DNA of 64,000 bases from contig BLAL01000088.1 in assembly GCA_015698045.1 (NCBI GenBank), positions 124,001 to 188,000 on the forward strand, given 5' to 3'. Source of the stretch: Rhizophagus clarus (taxonomy: Eukaryota; Glomeromycota; Glomeromycetes; Glomerales; Glomeraceae). Below are positions 37,131 through 48,458 of this stretch, piece after piece. Position 1 is the first letter of the stretch. Each line of letters opens with the position of its first letter. A model generated the notes under the pieces. The model did not search any database, was not told the DNA's origin, and saw only the letters and a program-made list of their open reading frames with translations. Both the position numbers and the translations under genes were made by a program.

Positions 37131-38150
37131 CTTTTTGACGATGGACTTCGGTAATCAAAGTTAATATTGTATATATATATATTTTTTTACTTAATGAACA
37201 ATTTCTAACGTTTACTTTCACTTCTTTTTTTTATAGGCGAGCAACTTCAGTCCTTTACGTGATCTTTAGGTAAGTTGTAATATTTTTTTTTTCTTTTAAA
37301 TTTATTTACTTAACGAACGATTTTTAACATTCATTTTCTCTTCTTTTTAGGTATTTCTATTTGTTTCCAGACTTTGGAACAATGACGGGTTGTTTTATTT
37401 AAGAAGGTTCTTGATACATAATAGGTATAGACCTGACTTTTTTTAAAAATACTTGTTTTTTTTAACAAACTATTTCTAATAGTTTGTTTATTGTCTTTTT
37501 TTAGGCGGGTCTTTCAGTTCACTTTAATACAATTCATGTGATCTAAGAAAAGTTTGCTCGAACTTTTCTTAAAATAATATAACATACAATTCATGTGATT
37601 CAAGAAAAGTTCGCTTGAACTTTTCTTAAAATAATATAACATACAATTCATGTGATCCAAGAAAAGTTCACTTGAACTTTTCTTAAAATAATATAACATA
37701 CAATTCATGTGATCCAAGAAAAGTTCGCTTGAACTTTTCTTAAAATAATATTACATACAATTCATGTGATCCAAGAAAAGTTCACTCAAACTTTTCTTAA
37801 TGACTGGATTTTTGAAATTTAAATAGTGAGTTTCGCAAAAGTTGTGTTGCAAAACTTAATATATTTTTTTAACCATTTCTAATTAAAAATATATTATAGG
37901 TTTCAAGCGAACATGACAATGAAAATGGTAAGTTTCACTTATTGTAAAACTGATTATTTTTACTTTTAATTAATTAGAAACGTTTCTAACGTTTCTCTAT
38001 TTTTTCTTTTTTTAGCAGTTTGTTCTTTAAGATTTTTGGATATACGGATTTATGGTGTGTTTTTTATTGATTTTAATTTTTTATTTTTACGAATTGTTAA
38101 TTTATGAATTCGTTTTTTATTTTTTTTTAGGTTGTCCTTTGACTCTCATA
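37131..38150 (+). other. Micro-exon array 3
   Basis: On the plus strand, candidate exons are 37131-37150 (20 nt), 37237-37269 (33 nt), 37351-37388 (38 nt, weak GTTGTT donor), one starting at 37505, 37900-37927 (28 nt), 38019-38054 (36 nt) and one starting at 38131. Well-formed introns are 37151-37236, 37270-37350, 37928-38018 and 38055-38130, about 76-91 nt, several with TTTCTAACGTTT or TTTTTAACATTC branch-like words and T-rich tracts before the AG. The 38019-38054 exon (ending TTTTTGGATATACGGATTTA) resembles the 35-nt exons of array 1. The array runs toward the right terminus, mirror-image to array 2. Upstream (37000-37120) is a long pyrimidine tract. Confidence 0.5.
37529..37800. repeat. 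57-bp tandem repeat, five copies
   Basis: Units start at 37529, 37586, 37643, 37700 and 37757, the last one partial. Each opens ACAATTCATGTGAT and contains a palindrome of about 26 bp (AAGAAAAGTTC, GCTT, GAACTTTTCTT), and ends AAAATAATATAACAT. Copies differ at few positions, mostly in the loop. Related single palindromes occur at 33640-33660 and 36385-36414. The 67-aa minus-strand frame across it is the repeat translated, not a gene. Confidence 0.9.
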
Positions 38151-39394
38151 TGATGCGAATTTAGGATTTTTTTAGAATGCATGATTGTATAGATGATGGT
38201 TGTGGATAAATGGTGGATAGATTAATGTGAATAATAACAAGTGATAATAATATATAGATAGATAGATATTAGATTAAATTTTATATAATATTATAATATG
38301 TACATTGCTATAAATAAAAATGTTAATAAAACTACTATTATTCGGCCTATTTATCAATAATATTCAGGTAACCAATAGGTGACCGATAGATGACTGATTT
38401 GTGGCTATTAGTAGAACTTAGAAGCATATTACATTGTATTGCTTTATCAACAAATAATTGATCATAAAATGTTATAATATGAAAGATGATTTTGACTTTG
38501 CAAAATAAAAATTTGCAGTATAATTAGTATATAAAACCAAATAATTACCAAATAACTAATAAAATTTGATAATTTTGTTGATCATGTGATTGCATAAATT
38601 ATTTATTTATCTCTGTTTTTTTTTTTTTTTTACCAAAAAACTTTTTCTCTCTTTAAATATTTTATAAAGGTATTTTTTATTGAAATTTTTTTTTCTATTA
38701 TCATGTTATTCTTAATACTTTTCTTATTAATATATTTTTCTAATGTATTTCTTCTTTTCACTAGTGTTCTAACTAATAATATTCTACTATTGATTTTTTT
38801 TACTTGCCCATGTAAACAAATAGAAAATATATTGTTTATCTAAAAATAAATACAAAGATATGGAGTTTTTTTTTCCATCATATTATTCTTATCACTCTTA
38901 TTAATATATTTTTCTAACGTGTTTCTTTTACTAACATTTCTACTAACAATATTTGACTATTAAATATTTTATTCCTTTTCTTTTACTAATACTTCTACTA
39001 ATACTTTTACTAATATTAACACTAACATTAATACTTATATTTTATATCTTTTTATTGACATTTCTTTTCTACTTTTACTAACCTTTATACTAATATTAAT
39101 ATTAATACTATAATGTAAAAAAAATTTTATTGACGTTCCTTTTCTTTTGCTAATACTTAGTGAATTTTTTTTTATAATATTTTTTGTATAATTTTTTTAT
39201 TATTAATTAAAATAAATAAAACTTTCATATAATTAAATGAATTAAATTACTTTAAATTACGCGTATTTAAATTATAAATTTATTAATATTAATATTATAA
39301 TTGTTATCTGATATATACGAAAATTATGTCTAATATGTGCCTATTATTAATATTCAGGTTTGATTAGTAAATTATAAATATCTGATATATTTCA
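38151..39394. other. Right arm of the transposon, inverted relative of the left arm
   Basis: Non-coding. The stretch at about 38690-39170 holds many ACTAATATTTCTACTAAC-like words. Its reverse complement resembles 30160-30560 (GTTAGTAGAAATATTAGTGA-like words), suggesting that the arms between termini and micro-exon arrays form a long, decayed inverted repeat. Confidence 0.5.
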
Positions 39395-39865
39395 GTTATA
39401 TATAGGATACATATCGGGTATATATAGGATACTTATTAGCGGTATCTGAAATATTTATTATAGTAATATCGGGTACCCAATAAATCTATAATATATGACT
39501 GATATATGACTGATATCTAACTACCTAATATGTATGAGATATATGACCAATATCTAACTACCCGATATGTATGAGATATGTGACTGATATCTAATTACCC
39601 GATATGTATGAAATATATGACCAATATCTGACTACCCGATATGTATGAAATATATGACCGATATCTAACTACCCAATATGTATGAAATATGTATGAGATG
39701 TGTATATTATGTATCACTGTTTTTCTGCATCTGACAGGTACATATCGGGTACCTGATATGTGTGAGATTATTAAATATTATACACATATCTCAAATATAT
39801 CTTACACATATCTCACACATATCAGGTACCTGATATGTACCTGATAGTATTGATTTTGACCAGTA
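39395..39865. repeat. Right terminus and subterminal array
   Basis: About ten copies of CTAACTACCCGATATGTATG-like units at 39470-39700, then CATATCGGGTACCTGATATG and CATATCAGGTACCTGATATG, ending GATTTTGACCAGTA. It is the inverted match of the left terminus at 35891. Confidence 0.75.
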
Positions 39866-40695
39866 ATACAGATATAATAATATTACATTTTATTAGTTAT
39901 TTCATTATTAGTTTGGCTATTTCTTTTTAAAACTTTCCTGTTTATAGCTTTGAATTTGTATAATTTTAGTATTATCCCTAAACTAATATCACATTATTTC
40001 TTTTTTCTTCTTATTTTTACTTTAGATTTTTTATTAAAGATACTATTCTTCTGTATTTGTTTAGATATTAGATTCTATATTGAGGTTGTTCACCTCTTAT
40101 ATTTGTTTGATTGCCTATTAAAATGCCAAGACAAACCAATTTTGAGTAAAAAAAAATATTGTCAGATGGTACAGTAAAATCACAGTTAATTTTGGCTGAC
40201 ACTATGGTATTATTCTGGTTGATATTTAGATCATGTGATTTGAGATCATCATGAATTCATGATAGTATCATAGAATAGGTAGTCAGAAAATTATTGTATC
40301 TTAAATTGGTTAGAAATTATGGAATAATACTGATTGAAATTATCTATAACTTACCATTAGAATTCTGAGTATATACTTTTTCCATTACTTTTAAGTATCT
40401 CAAGAATTAGGTCTAATTTTTCTATAGTAATCTGGTATCACTAGTTGCCATGAAATTTTATATAGTAACAATATAAAAAGTAAAAATTGTATAACCAGTT
40501 TTATACTAAAATATGTAAGGAATAGCATCTAATAATGAAATCTTTATCTTAATGATGTTTTATCAAATCTTTAGACTTTATCTCATATTTATATCTATAT
40601 TATTTATTAAAATATTTTTTTCTTAGCTCTATTTTAACAATTTTTACCAATTAAAGCAAATAGTCTTTAACTTTTATAAATATTAGGTCTATAAT
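39866..40695. other. Intergenic between transposons
   Basis: AT-rich. A 75-codon frame at 39950-40177 is hydrophobic but has no other support. No missing half of the Tnp2 gene is found here. Confidence 0.45.
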
Positions 40696-41496
40696 AGTAT
40701 AGCAGTCATTCTTATATTACCTTGCCAATCATTGCTGATCATATAGTAAATTTGATGATATCAGACTTTAAAGCTTTGAGCAAAGCCATAGAAGTTTGGG
40801 CAAAGCTTGAAACTTTTATGGGCTATAATTTAATTTTCTTAAAGTTAATAGTCAAAGTAACCAAATGTAAATTTAAGTAATCAAGAAGTTATGGCTAAAA
40901 TTATATTTGCAATTATATTATTATAATCTGTATAATAAATATAAACTTTTAAAACATCATTTTTCAATCAATTTTTCACAAATATTTATAAAATTACTAT
41001 CAAAACATTTATCTTAATAAGACAAATCTAACAAGCTATAAAATATCAAATTCTGATCACTGGTTGTTGCAATATTATTAAATTATTACTAATTATTAAA
41101 ATTCAGCCAATTTTCAGATTTTAGTCAATTTTTGGATTTGAAAATATTAATGTTCAGGCATTTGTATGAATTTGATAACAAATAAATTATATAACTAAAT
41201 TTTTGCTAATTGCTTTTAATTTTTTTTTATAAATAGTCTAAAAATTGTAAGAAAATTCTTTATTTTTAAAAAATAAATTATTTAACATACAATTCTAATA
41301 AAATTTAATATAATTGTAGTAAATTTAAATTATTATTAAACTGCTTGTAAGTTTTGAGTATATATTATTATGTAAAATTATTCAATTAAAACTAATTAAT
41401 TTAATTATAGCGACGTAATAAAATTAAATAAATGATTAATAAATGAATAATAAATGATCAATAAAATTGTGATAAAATAGGGATGTCTGCTATGCT
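40696..41496. mobile_element. ~800 bp TIR element, copy A (Mutator-like MITE)
   Basis: The ends AGTATAGCAGTCATT and, in reverse complement, AGCATAGCAGACATCCC are imperfect inverted repeats extending about 45 bp and including the CGATCATT-type words. It is flanked by GTCTATAAT (40687-40695) and GTCTACAAT (41497-41505), an 8/9 match and thus a probable 9-bp target duplication. The interior closely matches 58614-59405. There is no transposase. A 9-bp duplication with long inverted ends points to the Mutator (MULE) superfamily. Confidence 0.8.
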
Positions 41497-41505
41497 GTCT
41501 ACAAT

Positions 41506-43125
41506 AGCTAATAGGACAGACATATCTTATATCACATGTTGATCATTTATTGATTATAATATATGTGATATCACACTAACTTCAAAATCTTATTTCAAGC
41601 CAAAAATGTTTTAAAAATGATGTTTAATTGTTATATTTAATAATTTGAATTATTAATAATTGAATTTAAAAATATTGTGACGAAATAAAATGTGATTCCA
41701 AAATTAGCTTTAGGCTGAAGTTTTTAATAATTTATATATGTGTTAATCATCTGCTAATCAGACTTTAAAGCTTCAGCTGAAATTACAAAAATTAGACTCA
41801 AACTTAAAACTTTTACAGGTTATAGTTTAACTGTTTTGAAATCAATGGCCAAAATAAACCAACATGATTTTAAGTAAATCAAAAGATATAGCTAAAATTG
41901 TATCTTCAATTATATTGTTAAAATTTATATAATAAATAGAAATTTTTAAATACCATTTTTCAATTAATTTTACATGAATATTTACAAAATTATCACATCT
42001 TGATAAGATGAATTCAACAAGCTATAAAACATTAAATTCTAATCACTAGTTGTTGCAAAATCATCAAATTACTAAATTACTTTAATTTTTTGTAGAATTC
42101 AGCTCATTTTTGGGCTTTAATCAATTTTTGGGTTTGAAGACTTTAATTTTCAGGTTTTTGCATGAATTTTTATAACAATTAAATTTATTAACCAAATTTT
42201 TTTATGAAAAATTTTTTAATGTAATAATAGTGAATAGATGATTAACAAATGATCAGCAAAATGATCGGCAATAATGTGATAATATAAGGGATGTCCATCC
42301 TGTTAAACAGGGTGAATATACCTTATATCACATGTCGATCATTTGCCAATCATATTATATATGATATCACATTAACTTTGAAGCCTCATCCCAACCACAA
42401 ATGTTTTAAATATTATATTTAATTATCTCATTTAATATTAAATTTGAGTTATCAATAATTAAATATAAAAGTATTATGATAAAATAAAATGTGGTTCTAA
42501 AGTTAGCTTTAGGCCAAAATTTTCAATAATCTATATATATGCCGATCATCTACTAACTTGACTTTGAAGCTTCGGGAGAAGCTACAGATCTTTGGGTGAA
42601 ATATGAAACTTTTACAGTATGTTATTTAGGTATTCAAGAATCAATGATTAAAATAAACCATGATAATTTTTGATAAACCAGAAGTTATCATTAAATAAAC
42701 ACTTGCAATTATTAATATAAATAACTTTATTATTTAATTTAGTATAAAATTTAAAATGCAATAACTTTACCAATATTGACTTGATCATAATGAATTTACA
42801 ACCATTTGAATCCTTTCATTGAGACCAACCTAATGATGTATAATTTATTAAAATCTGATCACTGTATCTCAAGATTGTAAGTTGTGAATTTTTGTATTAT
42901 TCATTAATTATAAAAATTCACATGAATTAATGTAATTTCAGTTAATTTCAAATAATTTTACCTTCATAATAGTCAAATCAAAAATTATTTCAGTTTCTTA
43001 TATTAACTAATTAGTATTTTTTTAATGTGACAATATTGAATAAAAGATTAATAAATGATCGGCAAATGATCGACAATAATGTGACAATACGAGGATGTCC
43101 GCCCTGTTGCCCTGTTATAATAGCT
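41506..43125. mobile_element. ~800 bp TIR element, copy B, interrupted by copy C
   Basis: Starts AGCTAATAGGACAGACAT and, after skipping 42306-43117, ends with the reverse complement of AGCTATTATAACAGGGC. Its inner half (GACTTTAAAGCTTC..., 41762 onward) is homologous to copies A and C, while its first ~230 bp are shared only with C. Without the insertion it is also about 800 bp long. Confidence 0.65.
42306..43108. mobile_element. ~800 bp TIR element, copy C
   Basis: Ends AACAGGGTGAATATACC and (reverse complement) AACAGGGCGGACATCC, followed inward by TCACA and GTCGATCATTTGCC. It is flanked by ATCCTGTTA (42297-42305) and GCCCTGTTA (43109-43117), 7 of 9 matching, a likely decayed target duplication. 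It is inserted just inside the right end of copy B. Confidence 0.7.
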
Positions 43126-43346
43126 TGGGTCAACTCATATGGCGTTTCACATGGTCTAATAATAGACAAATCATAGTCCAAATCATACCCAGGACAATGA
43201 TTGACGGATTTACTAAAAACCTTGTCTATTAATGCTGTAATGCTGGATTTTATGGTCCAGACGATTTATCCTGACGTCATGATTCAGTTAAATTAGATCC
43301 GAGCCAATATTTTTCCCATTCACGCTAGTCTCCCACCACGTAAAAA

Positions 43347-43965
43347 ATGTCCTCTATAGTGGAACGACGCCCAGGTTCGCTTCCTTATCAACGAAAGCAA
43401 AGAAAGAAATTCTGAGTTCCATTCCACTCCAAATAAAAAGAAACGTCTCTTTTGGCACTGTCGTAAAAAATTCACGAACCTCGCGAAGGCATTTAGAGTA
43501 AGTAATACTTGTTTAAGGATCTGGCTGGTACTGTAATATAATTAGAAACGGGGGGAAGGAAAAGAGTTTAATTGGAAGAGCTTTTATGAGGAGTTTTCTT
43601 AAAGCCTGGTATGTTTCTGGAGAAAATTTCTCAAGAGGAGAAGGCTTTTCATTGTTAACATATCTATTTTCATTTGCTAGAATGTTAATTCGAACAAACA
43701 CACAATGAGAGCATTAGGAGGTTAAGTGGGACGAATTTGTCATCATCATCATCATCACATGTAGGGCCCCTCAACAATCTCTAGTCCTGAAGTAACAACA
43801 AGTACTCGACGATCAAGTTCCTCTTCAGGGAGGCTCGAGCGGATCACCCAAGAAATCGTCCAAGAACTGTTACACGTTCTGAAAATTCTCTTGTGACATA
43901 AAGACCGTTAACACCATCTGTCGAAACACCTAGAATTTCTAGACCCGTCACACCTACTCTACCCT
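43347..43965 (+). pseudogene. Trihelix/Myb-SANT-like DNA-binding protein relic
   Basis: In shifting frames: WNDAQVRFLINESKERNSEF at 43360 onward, then LFWHCRKKFTNLAKAFR before a GTAAGT at 43498; later GKEFNWKSFYEEF and LKAWYVSGENFSRGEG (43557-43640); and finally TISSPEVTTSTRRSSSSGRL followed by ERITQEIVQEL (43770-43870). The tryptophan-spaced helical pattern resembles trihelix-type Myb/SANT proteins that are numerous in Rhizophagus (recalled). At least two frame breaks and internal stops show that it is not functional. It directly follows the transposon cluster. Confidence 0.45.
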
Positions 43966-44509
43966 CCTTTTCACAAAGTACGAATGTCACCATTAATAAT
44001 AATTACGCTGGTGCTTCAGATAAACGATGTTTTTTTATTAGTAATATAGTATGAAAGCACTGTTGCTAATACAATATTATTCTTTCATATCTATTAAATG
44101 CTAAAATATATCTTCCCGAAGAAACTATATTAGTAGAATACCAAAACAAATGTATTATTCGTTAATATCTTTATTATATTTTTGTAAAATAATACGTGTG
44201 AAGGGCTGGTCAGAATACGTAAAAATGAGTAAAAAAAAAGACTTCTTAATATTTCGGTTTTTCGTGAAGGTACACTTCTTTTGACTTTATTATTTTTATC
44301 ACAATGTTTTTATTGCAATGAAAAATTTGAATCAGGAAATATTACACACTACGCTAGTAAAAAATGGTCATTGATTTTTATTATTCTAAATGAATTATGA
44401 GGAGTGATGGCGTACAAACACATAGAATTATTTATTATCAGTTATCGACTAATGTTGATATAATAGTCTTGTTAATATGTTATTTAATGATAGAATCGAT
44501 ATATATACA

Positions 44510-44945
44510 CGGTGTACAACCTTCCATAGAGTCACTTTCTTCAAGATCATCATCATATTCTTCTCTTGTAGCACCTATCAAGAATTTCTCCGGCTTCATT
44601 AACGGCCTAGTAATAATCGTAATTAAGATTCGATGCAAACCTCTGAGAATTCTTCCAGGATTCTGGCTGCAACTAAAACTTCCCTAGTAAATATGCAAAA
44701 TTAAAGTAACAAAAGATAAAACAAAAGGACAATTGATCTTACTTTTGTTGGAGATTCCTCCCGTGATAAATCATATTTGTGCTTGAATCTATCGGGCCAG
44801 GTATTGGCCTTATATTCCTCGTAGAGACATCACATATTAGATATCTTCGGTGCCCAAATAGCAAGAACTGACTGTCAAGCTTCAGTGTATCTCTCTGCAC
44901 ATTCAACTAGTTTCTGACGATGTTCCTGTGTTATAAAGGATGAAA
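44510..44945 (-). pseudogene. Unknown two-exon gene relic
   Basis: On the minus strand an exon at about 44945-44750 reads HRQKLVECAERYTEA-stop-QSVLA and YEEYKANTWPDRFKHKYDLS. It ends at a GTAAGATC donor (44744-44737). After a CTAG acceptor near 44686 a second exon reads GRILRGLHRILITIITRPLM and EEYDDDLEESDSMEG. Two in-frame stops interrupt the first exon. No family is recognised; the coherent protein-like reading and the intron argue that it was once a gene. Confidence 0.4.
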
Positions 44946-46103
44946 GGTTAGATTAAATATGTGATTTCTTTCGCAATTGGAGAAAAATGCTTATTTCATC
45001 TTCTTTACTCCACGATACTTTTTTTACTGGTTTGTTCTGACTATATTTTTAACCAAACAAATATCAAAGAGTGTGAATAGTTCATATTACCTTGTTTTTT
45101 TGACATTTTCTTTAAGCCGGAACGTAAATTCGAGAAAAAAGGAGCAAAAATATTTTATGGCGATAACCACGTGAATATTTGCCATTTACTAGACCGTGAG
45201 AGTATTGTTGATCGAGTATTGTATGATAGAGTAATACGAATAGGAATAGATCAAATGAGTATTATCACAATTAGTACTGCTAGATTCCTTTCGCTTTGCA
45301 ATATTTATCAAATTAGAGGATTGAAAGAATCCATCGAATTACTCACCTCAACATTGAACCTCTTCATCTCTCAGGAAGCCCTCACTTGAAAATCTTTACC
45401 ACCTTCCATCTCTTTCAGATGATATCATTGATATCAACACTTCATTTGTTATATTGTTGATGTAGGAGGTACTTCGATGACTATTGACTTTTCTCGTGGA
45501 TTTGTCCAGTCTTGCTTTGATACCAATTTTACTGCAAATAGTCATAATAATCACGAATAATGTGTAAATAGATTTCTTAAATGCAACGGATACACTTTTG
45601 GCTGTATACCTCCATAAGAAACTGTAATTACGGTTTTGACACGGATAATTTATTGATTATCAGATTAACACGTGTCCTTTGTAACGTAAAAAAAAAAAAA
45701 TTATTGGATCGTCTGATAATCGAGATTGTATGGTTTATCACTTTGTGAATTTTTCAATTAACCCTATTTTATTTCTATTATTTCCAGCTGCTGGGACTAA
45801 AATATTTTTGAAAAATTAACGTTTATTGGAATTCAAAAGTGAGGAACATGAGACTTAAGGTCATTCATAAAGGAAAACCGTTATCTTTTTATTAGATTTC
45901 ATAAAAGAGAGAGACCGGCGGAAGAGAGTTATTTTGTTGACGTAGGTTTGGATTCGTAGATTTTTTTTTTTATTTTTTGAAAATATTAGATTCAATAACT
46001 AAGTAAAAAATAATATTTTTCAGTACGAATGTTGTTGGCAATCTTAAAGTATACATATGTGAAATTAAAATTTTTATATATTCATTAACAATTTTTTTTT
46101 AGC
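44946..46103. other. Intergenic; unsupported short frames
   Basis: Frames at 44977-45174 and 45171-45389 read protein-like in part (for example LDRESIVDRVLYDRVIRIGI) but have no recognisable domain or clear gene structure. Nothing else is seen. Confidence 0.4.
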
Positions 46104-47400
46104 ATGTCACAAATCACGTTGTGAAGCCTACTATTTGATTGTCGAGAGCATGAACAAATAAACCCTTACGATAATGCTTTCGCAGTTGAAATAGTTGCAG
46201 CGAATAGTTTTTTCAGGGACGCTATCAAGGAGGAAAAACACCCGAGTTTGATAATTTCGCTAGACAAACTTAAATTATGGAAGGTCGACATTTCCCTTGA
46301 AGAAGAAAACGAAAAATTATTCGACATCAACAAAAATAAACGTTAATATTAAGGAGGAGCTTGGTGGTGTGAAAATTGCTTCCACTTTCGAAAATTAACA
46401 AACGTTTTCCTGCCGACGAACACATACATATCATCGTACAGCGACCTGTTGAAACGAAGGGAGTTCACTGCACCGCAACATATGGCAAGATAAAAAAGTT
46501 TCAGTGGATCGTAACCCGCGGACAAATAACCTTATCAGCTTTGAATTCTCGGCTTCGCATATGTTTCACATTTCCAGATGGAACAAGGAATAAACATATC
46601 GTTATAAATCGTGAATGTGGTATGGAAAGAAATTGTTTTTCTGGTTATTGATGAAGATTTGGTGAGTGTGATCTGGACTCAAGGAGTCAAGGCAATCGAT
46701 GTATAGTATCGTTTATTTTTTTGAAAATAAATCTACTATAGGCGTAGGCGACATACCGTTAACAGTAATTAATTTGTTTTATAGCACAACAGTCATGGAC
46801 ACTTTCCCAGATCAAGACATTATTCGGGCCAACAGTCGATAGTTATATTGATCTACTCAGGTTTGATGGAGAGTCCGCTGAGACGCTGACACAACCGATT
46901 ACAAAAAGGTAATGGAGCACATTGTGGAAATATTGCCTGCGTTCACGTTACTAGTGCAGACGAAGCAATAAGACGCGAGTTTATTTCGTTGGTGGAGTGA
47001 AAGTATGCCCAGAATACGAGTTATCTGGAATCCATGGTAAAGGGCTAGTAGATTGGGCTATTAAGATCGGGGATGCAATTATTGTTGTTACTGAGGCTAA
47101 AATAGATATTAACCAAAGGGTAGGTCAGAATGCAATCCAATTACAAGCTTCGTCTCAGCGTAATAAAAAGGAACGCACTTGTAATGAGGCTTTGCATGAA
47201 GTTGTAACGAGTATCGTTTCGACAGGGAATCGACTGAAGTTAGTCACCACTGGGGATTGCAATGACATTGATAATAGTGGAATGTCGAGATATTATTGAG
47301 TTTGTGAACACCATTACTTTCCCATTAACGAGAGTGTGTTCGACAGAAATCATCAGATCGAATCGCAGGAATTATTGAAGCGGGTCAAAACATAAGATAA
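46104..47400 (+). pseudogene. Crinkler (CRN)-type effector-like gene, broken
   Basis: Starts at 46104 with MSQITL followed immediately by a stop. The same frame continues with NPYDNAFAVEI, FFRDAIKEEKHPS and LKLWKVDISLEEEN, the ubiquitin-like N-terminal region of Crinklers. After a shift come LPLSKINKRFPADEHIHIIV and QRPVETK, the usual N-terminal boundary motif. The C-terminal part has FQWIVTRGQITL, CFTFPDGT, DEDLVSVIWTQG, a probable intron near 46697-46784, LFGPTVDSYIDLLRFDG, and GKGLVDWAIKIGDAIIVVTE followed by AKIDINQRVGQNAIQLQ, the nuclease-like CRN core. Stops and at least four frame changes are visible, so it is a pseudogene. CRNs act in the host nucleus in oomycetes; the role in mycorrhizal fungi is unsettled. 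Confidence 0.75.
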
Positions 47401-48458
47401 ATAAGTTGTTCAAAAATAATCGTATAGACACTAACATAGAGAAAAATCGCCATTAATAAAAAATTTTTTTTACTGCCAAACGTTCTGCGTTCTATTTTTG
47501 GAACAAAAATGTTTAATACAGGTCTTATTGATTTGCTCATGTCCAGTATAATCTTAACAAAAATAATCCATTTATTCAAATTTAATATATTTATTTATAT
47601 ATTGCTACAATTATACTGAAAACTGATCCATTTTCATACATAATGCATATTTTTCTATTCTATCAATCCAATCTTCAACTACGTTTTCTCTCTCTTTCCT
47701 CCTTCCCTCCTTAAAGTAATCCGGCGTTTTGAATGTTCAAATATTTCTTTGAGCACTGCCAATTTAGCATTGATTGACAATATTTTCCTCTTTCATTAAT
47801 TTCTTCGACTTTGTCATAAACTTTTTCTTATAAAATTCTAAAGTTACAGATCTCCTTGTGTGATGGTTGATCAAGCCTACGTATCGGAAAATCTGCACTT
47901 TTACAAAGAATTATATCTTTAGCTCTTTTATGTTTGCATTCTCGATAAACTTTATCACATATTAGTTTCATTTTCCTTAGTTTATTAAAGACCAAGTTAG
48001 CGATATATTCAGAAGCAAAAAACAAATGGCTTCAGTATACGGATTTTTTGTTGAGTCAGTTTATCACCAGTGAGAGGCTTGATATTCTATCAATTAATGT
48101 AATTGTTTCATCAATATCCATTTAATTTGATTCCAATGAGATATTGAGATATCGGAATCAAAAATTATTCCTGCATTATCGCCACACAATGTGAATTTTT
48201 CTATCAATAATTGTTGAGTAAAGCCAACATTTCCATTATATATGCAATTATAGCAACAAGTGTGGCCTGCCATAAGTGTTGCAACCATTTGCAACCTATG
48301 CATGTATCGCAATATTACACTACTTGCAACACTCGTATTTCACGATTTCGCTAAAATTGCAACCTAGGTTACAATTCAAAATGTCGTAATTTATTAACGT
48401 AGACATCTTTACATTTATAAGTTATCATTTACATAAATTATAAGAAAGAATGACAGTT
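47401..48458. other. Intergenic with unrecognised minus-strand frames
   Basis: Minus-strand frames at 47828-48025 and 48094-48312 have moderately protein-like composition but no motif that I recognise. They may continue the relic at 48459-48926. Confidence 0.35.

Larger units (their letters stand above)
29561..39865. mobile_element. Composite CACTA-like DNA transposon (~10.3 kb)
   Basis: The left end at 29561 reads CACAGGTTAAAATTG and a second left-type end at 35891 reads CACTGGTCAAAATCAAT. The right end near 39865, reverse-complemented, reads ACTGGTCAAAATCAATAC. CACTG termini, subterminal arrays of an ATATCGGGTACC-type word at all three ends, and a Tnp2-type transposase are all hallmarks of the CACTA/EnSpm superfamily. 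The simplest reading is a non-autonomous element (35891-39865) inserted into, or recombined with, the transposase gene of an older element (29561-35890) whose right half is missing. No clean 3-bp target duplication was found, so the history is inferred. Confidence 0.65.

Noticed and set aside
37514..37717. 67-aa minus-strand frame with MDHMNCMLYYFKKSSSELFL repeats
   Set aside because: It is the translation of the 57-bp tandem repeat; 57 is divisible by three, so any frame through it repeats. No start context or other support.
37529..37800. CRISPR-like array
   Set aside because: The units are uninterrupted tandem repeats without unique spacers, in a eukaryotic transposon.
29561..39865. Retroviral or LTR-type reading of the long repeats
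   Set aside because: The repeats are inverted, not direct, and the coding relic is a Tnp2-type transposase; no reverse transcriptase or integrase motif is seen.
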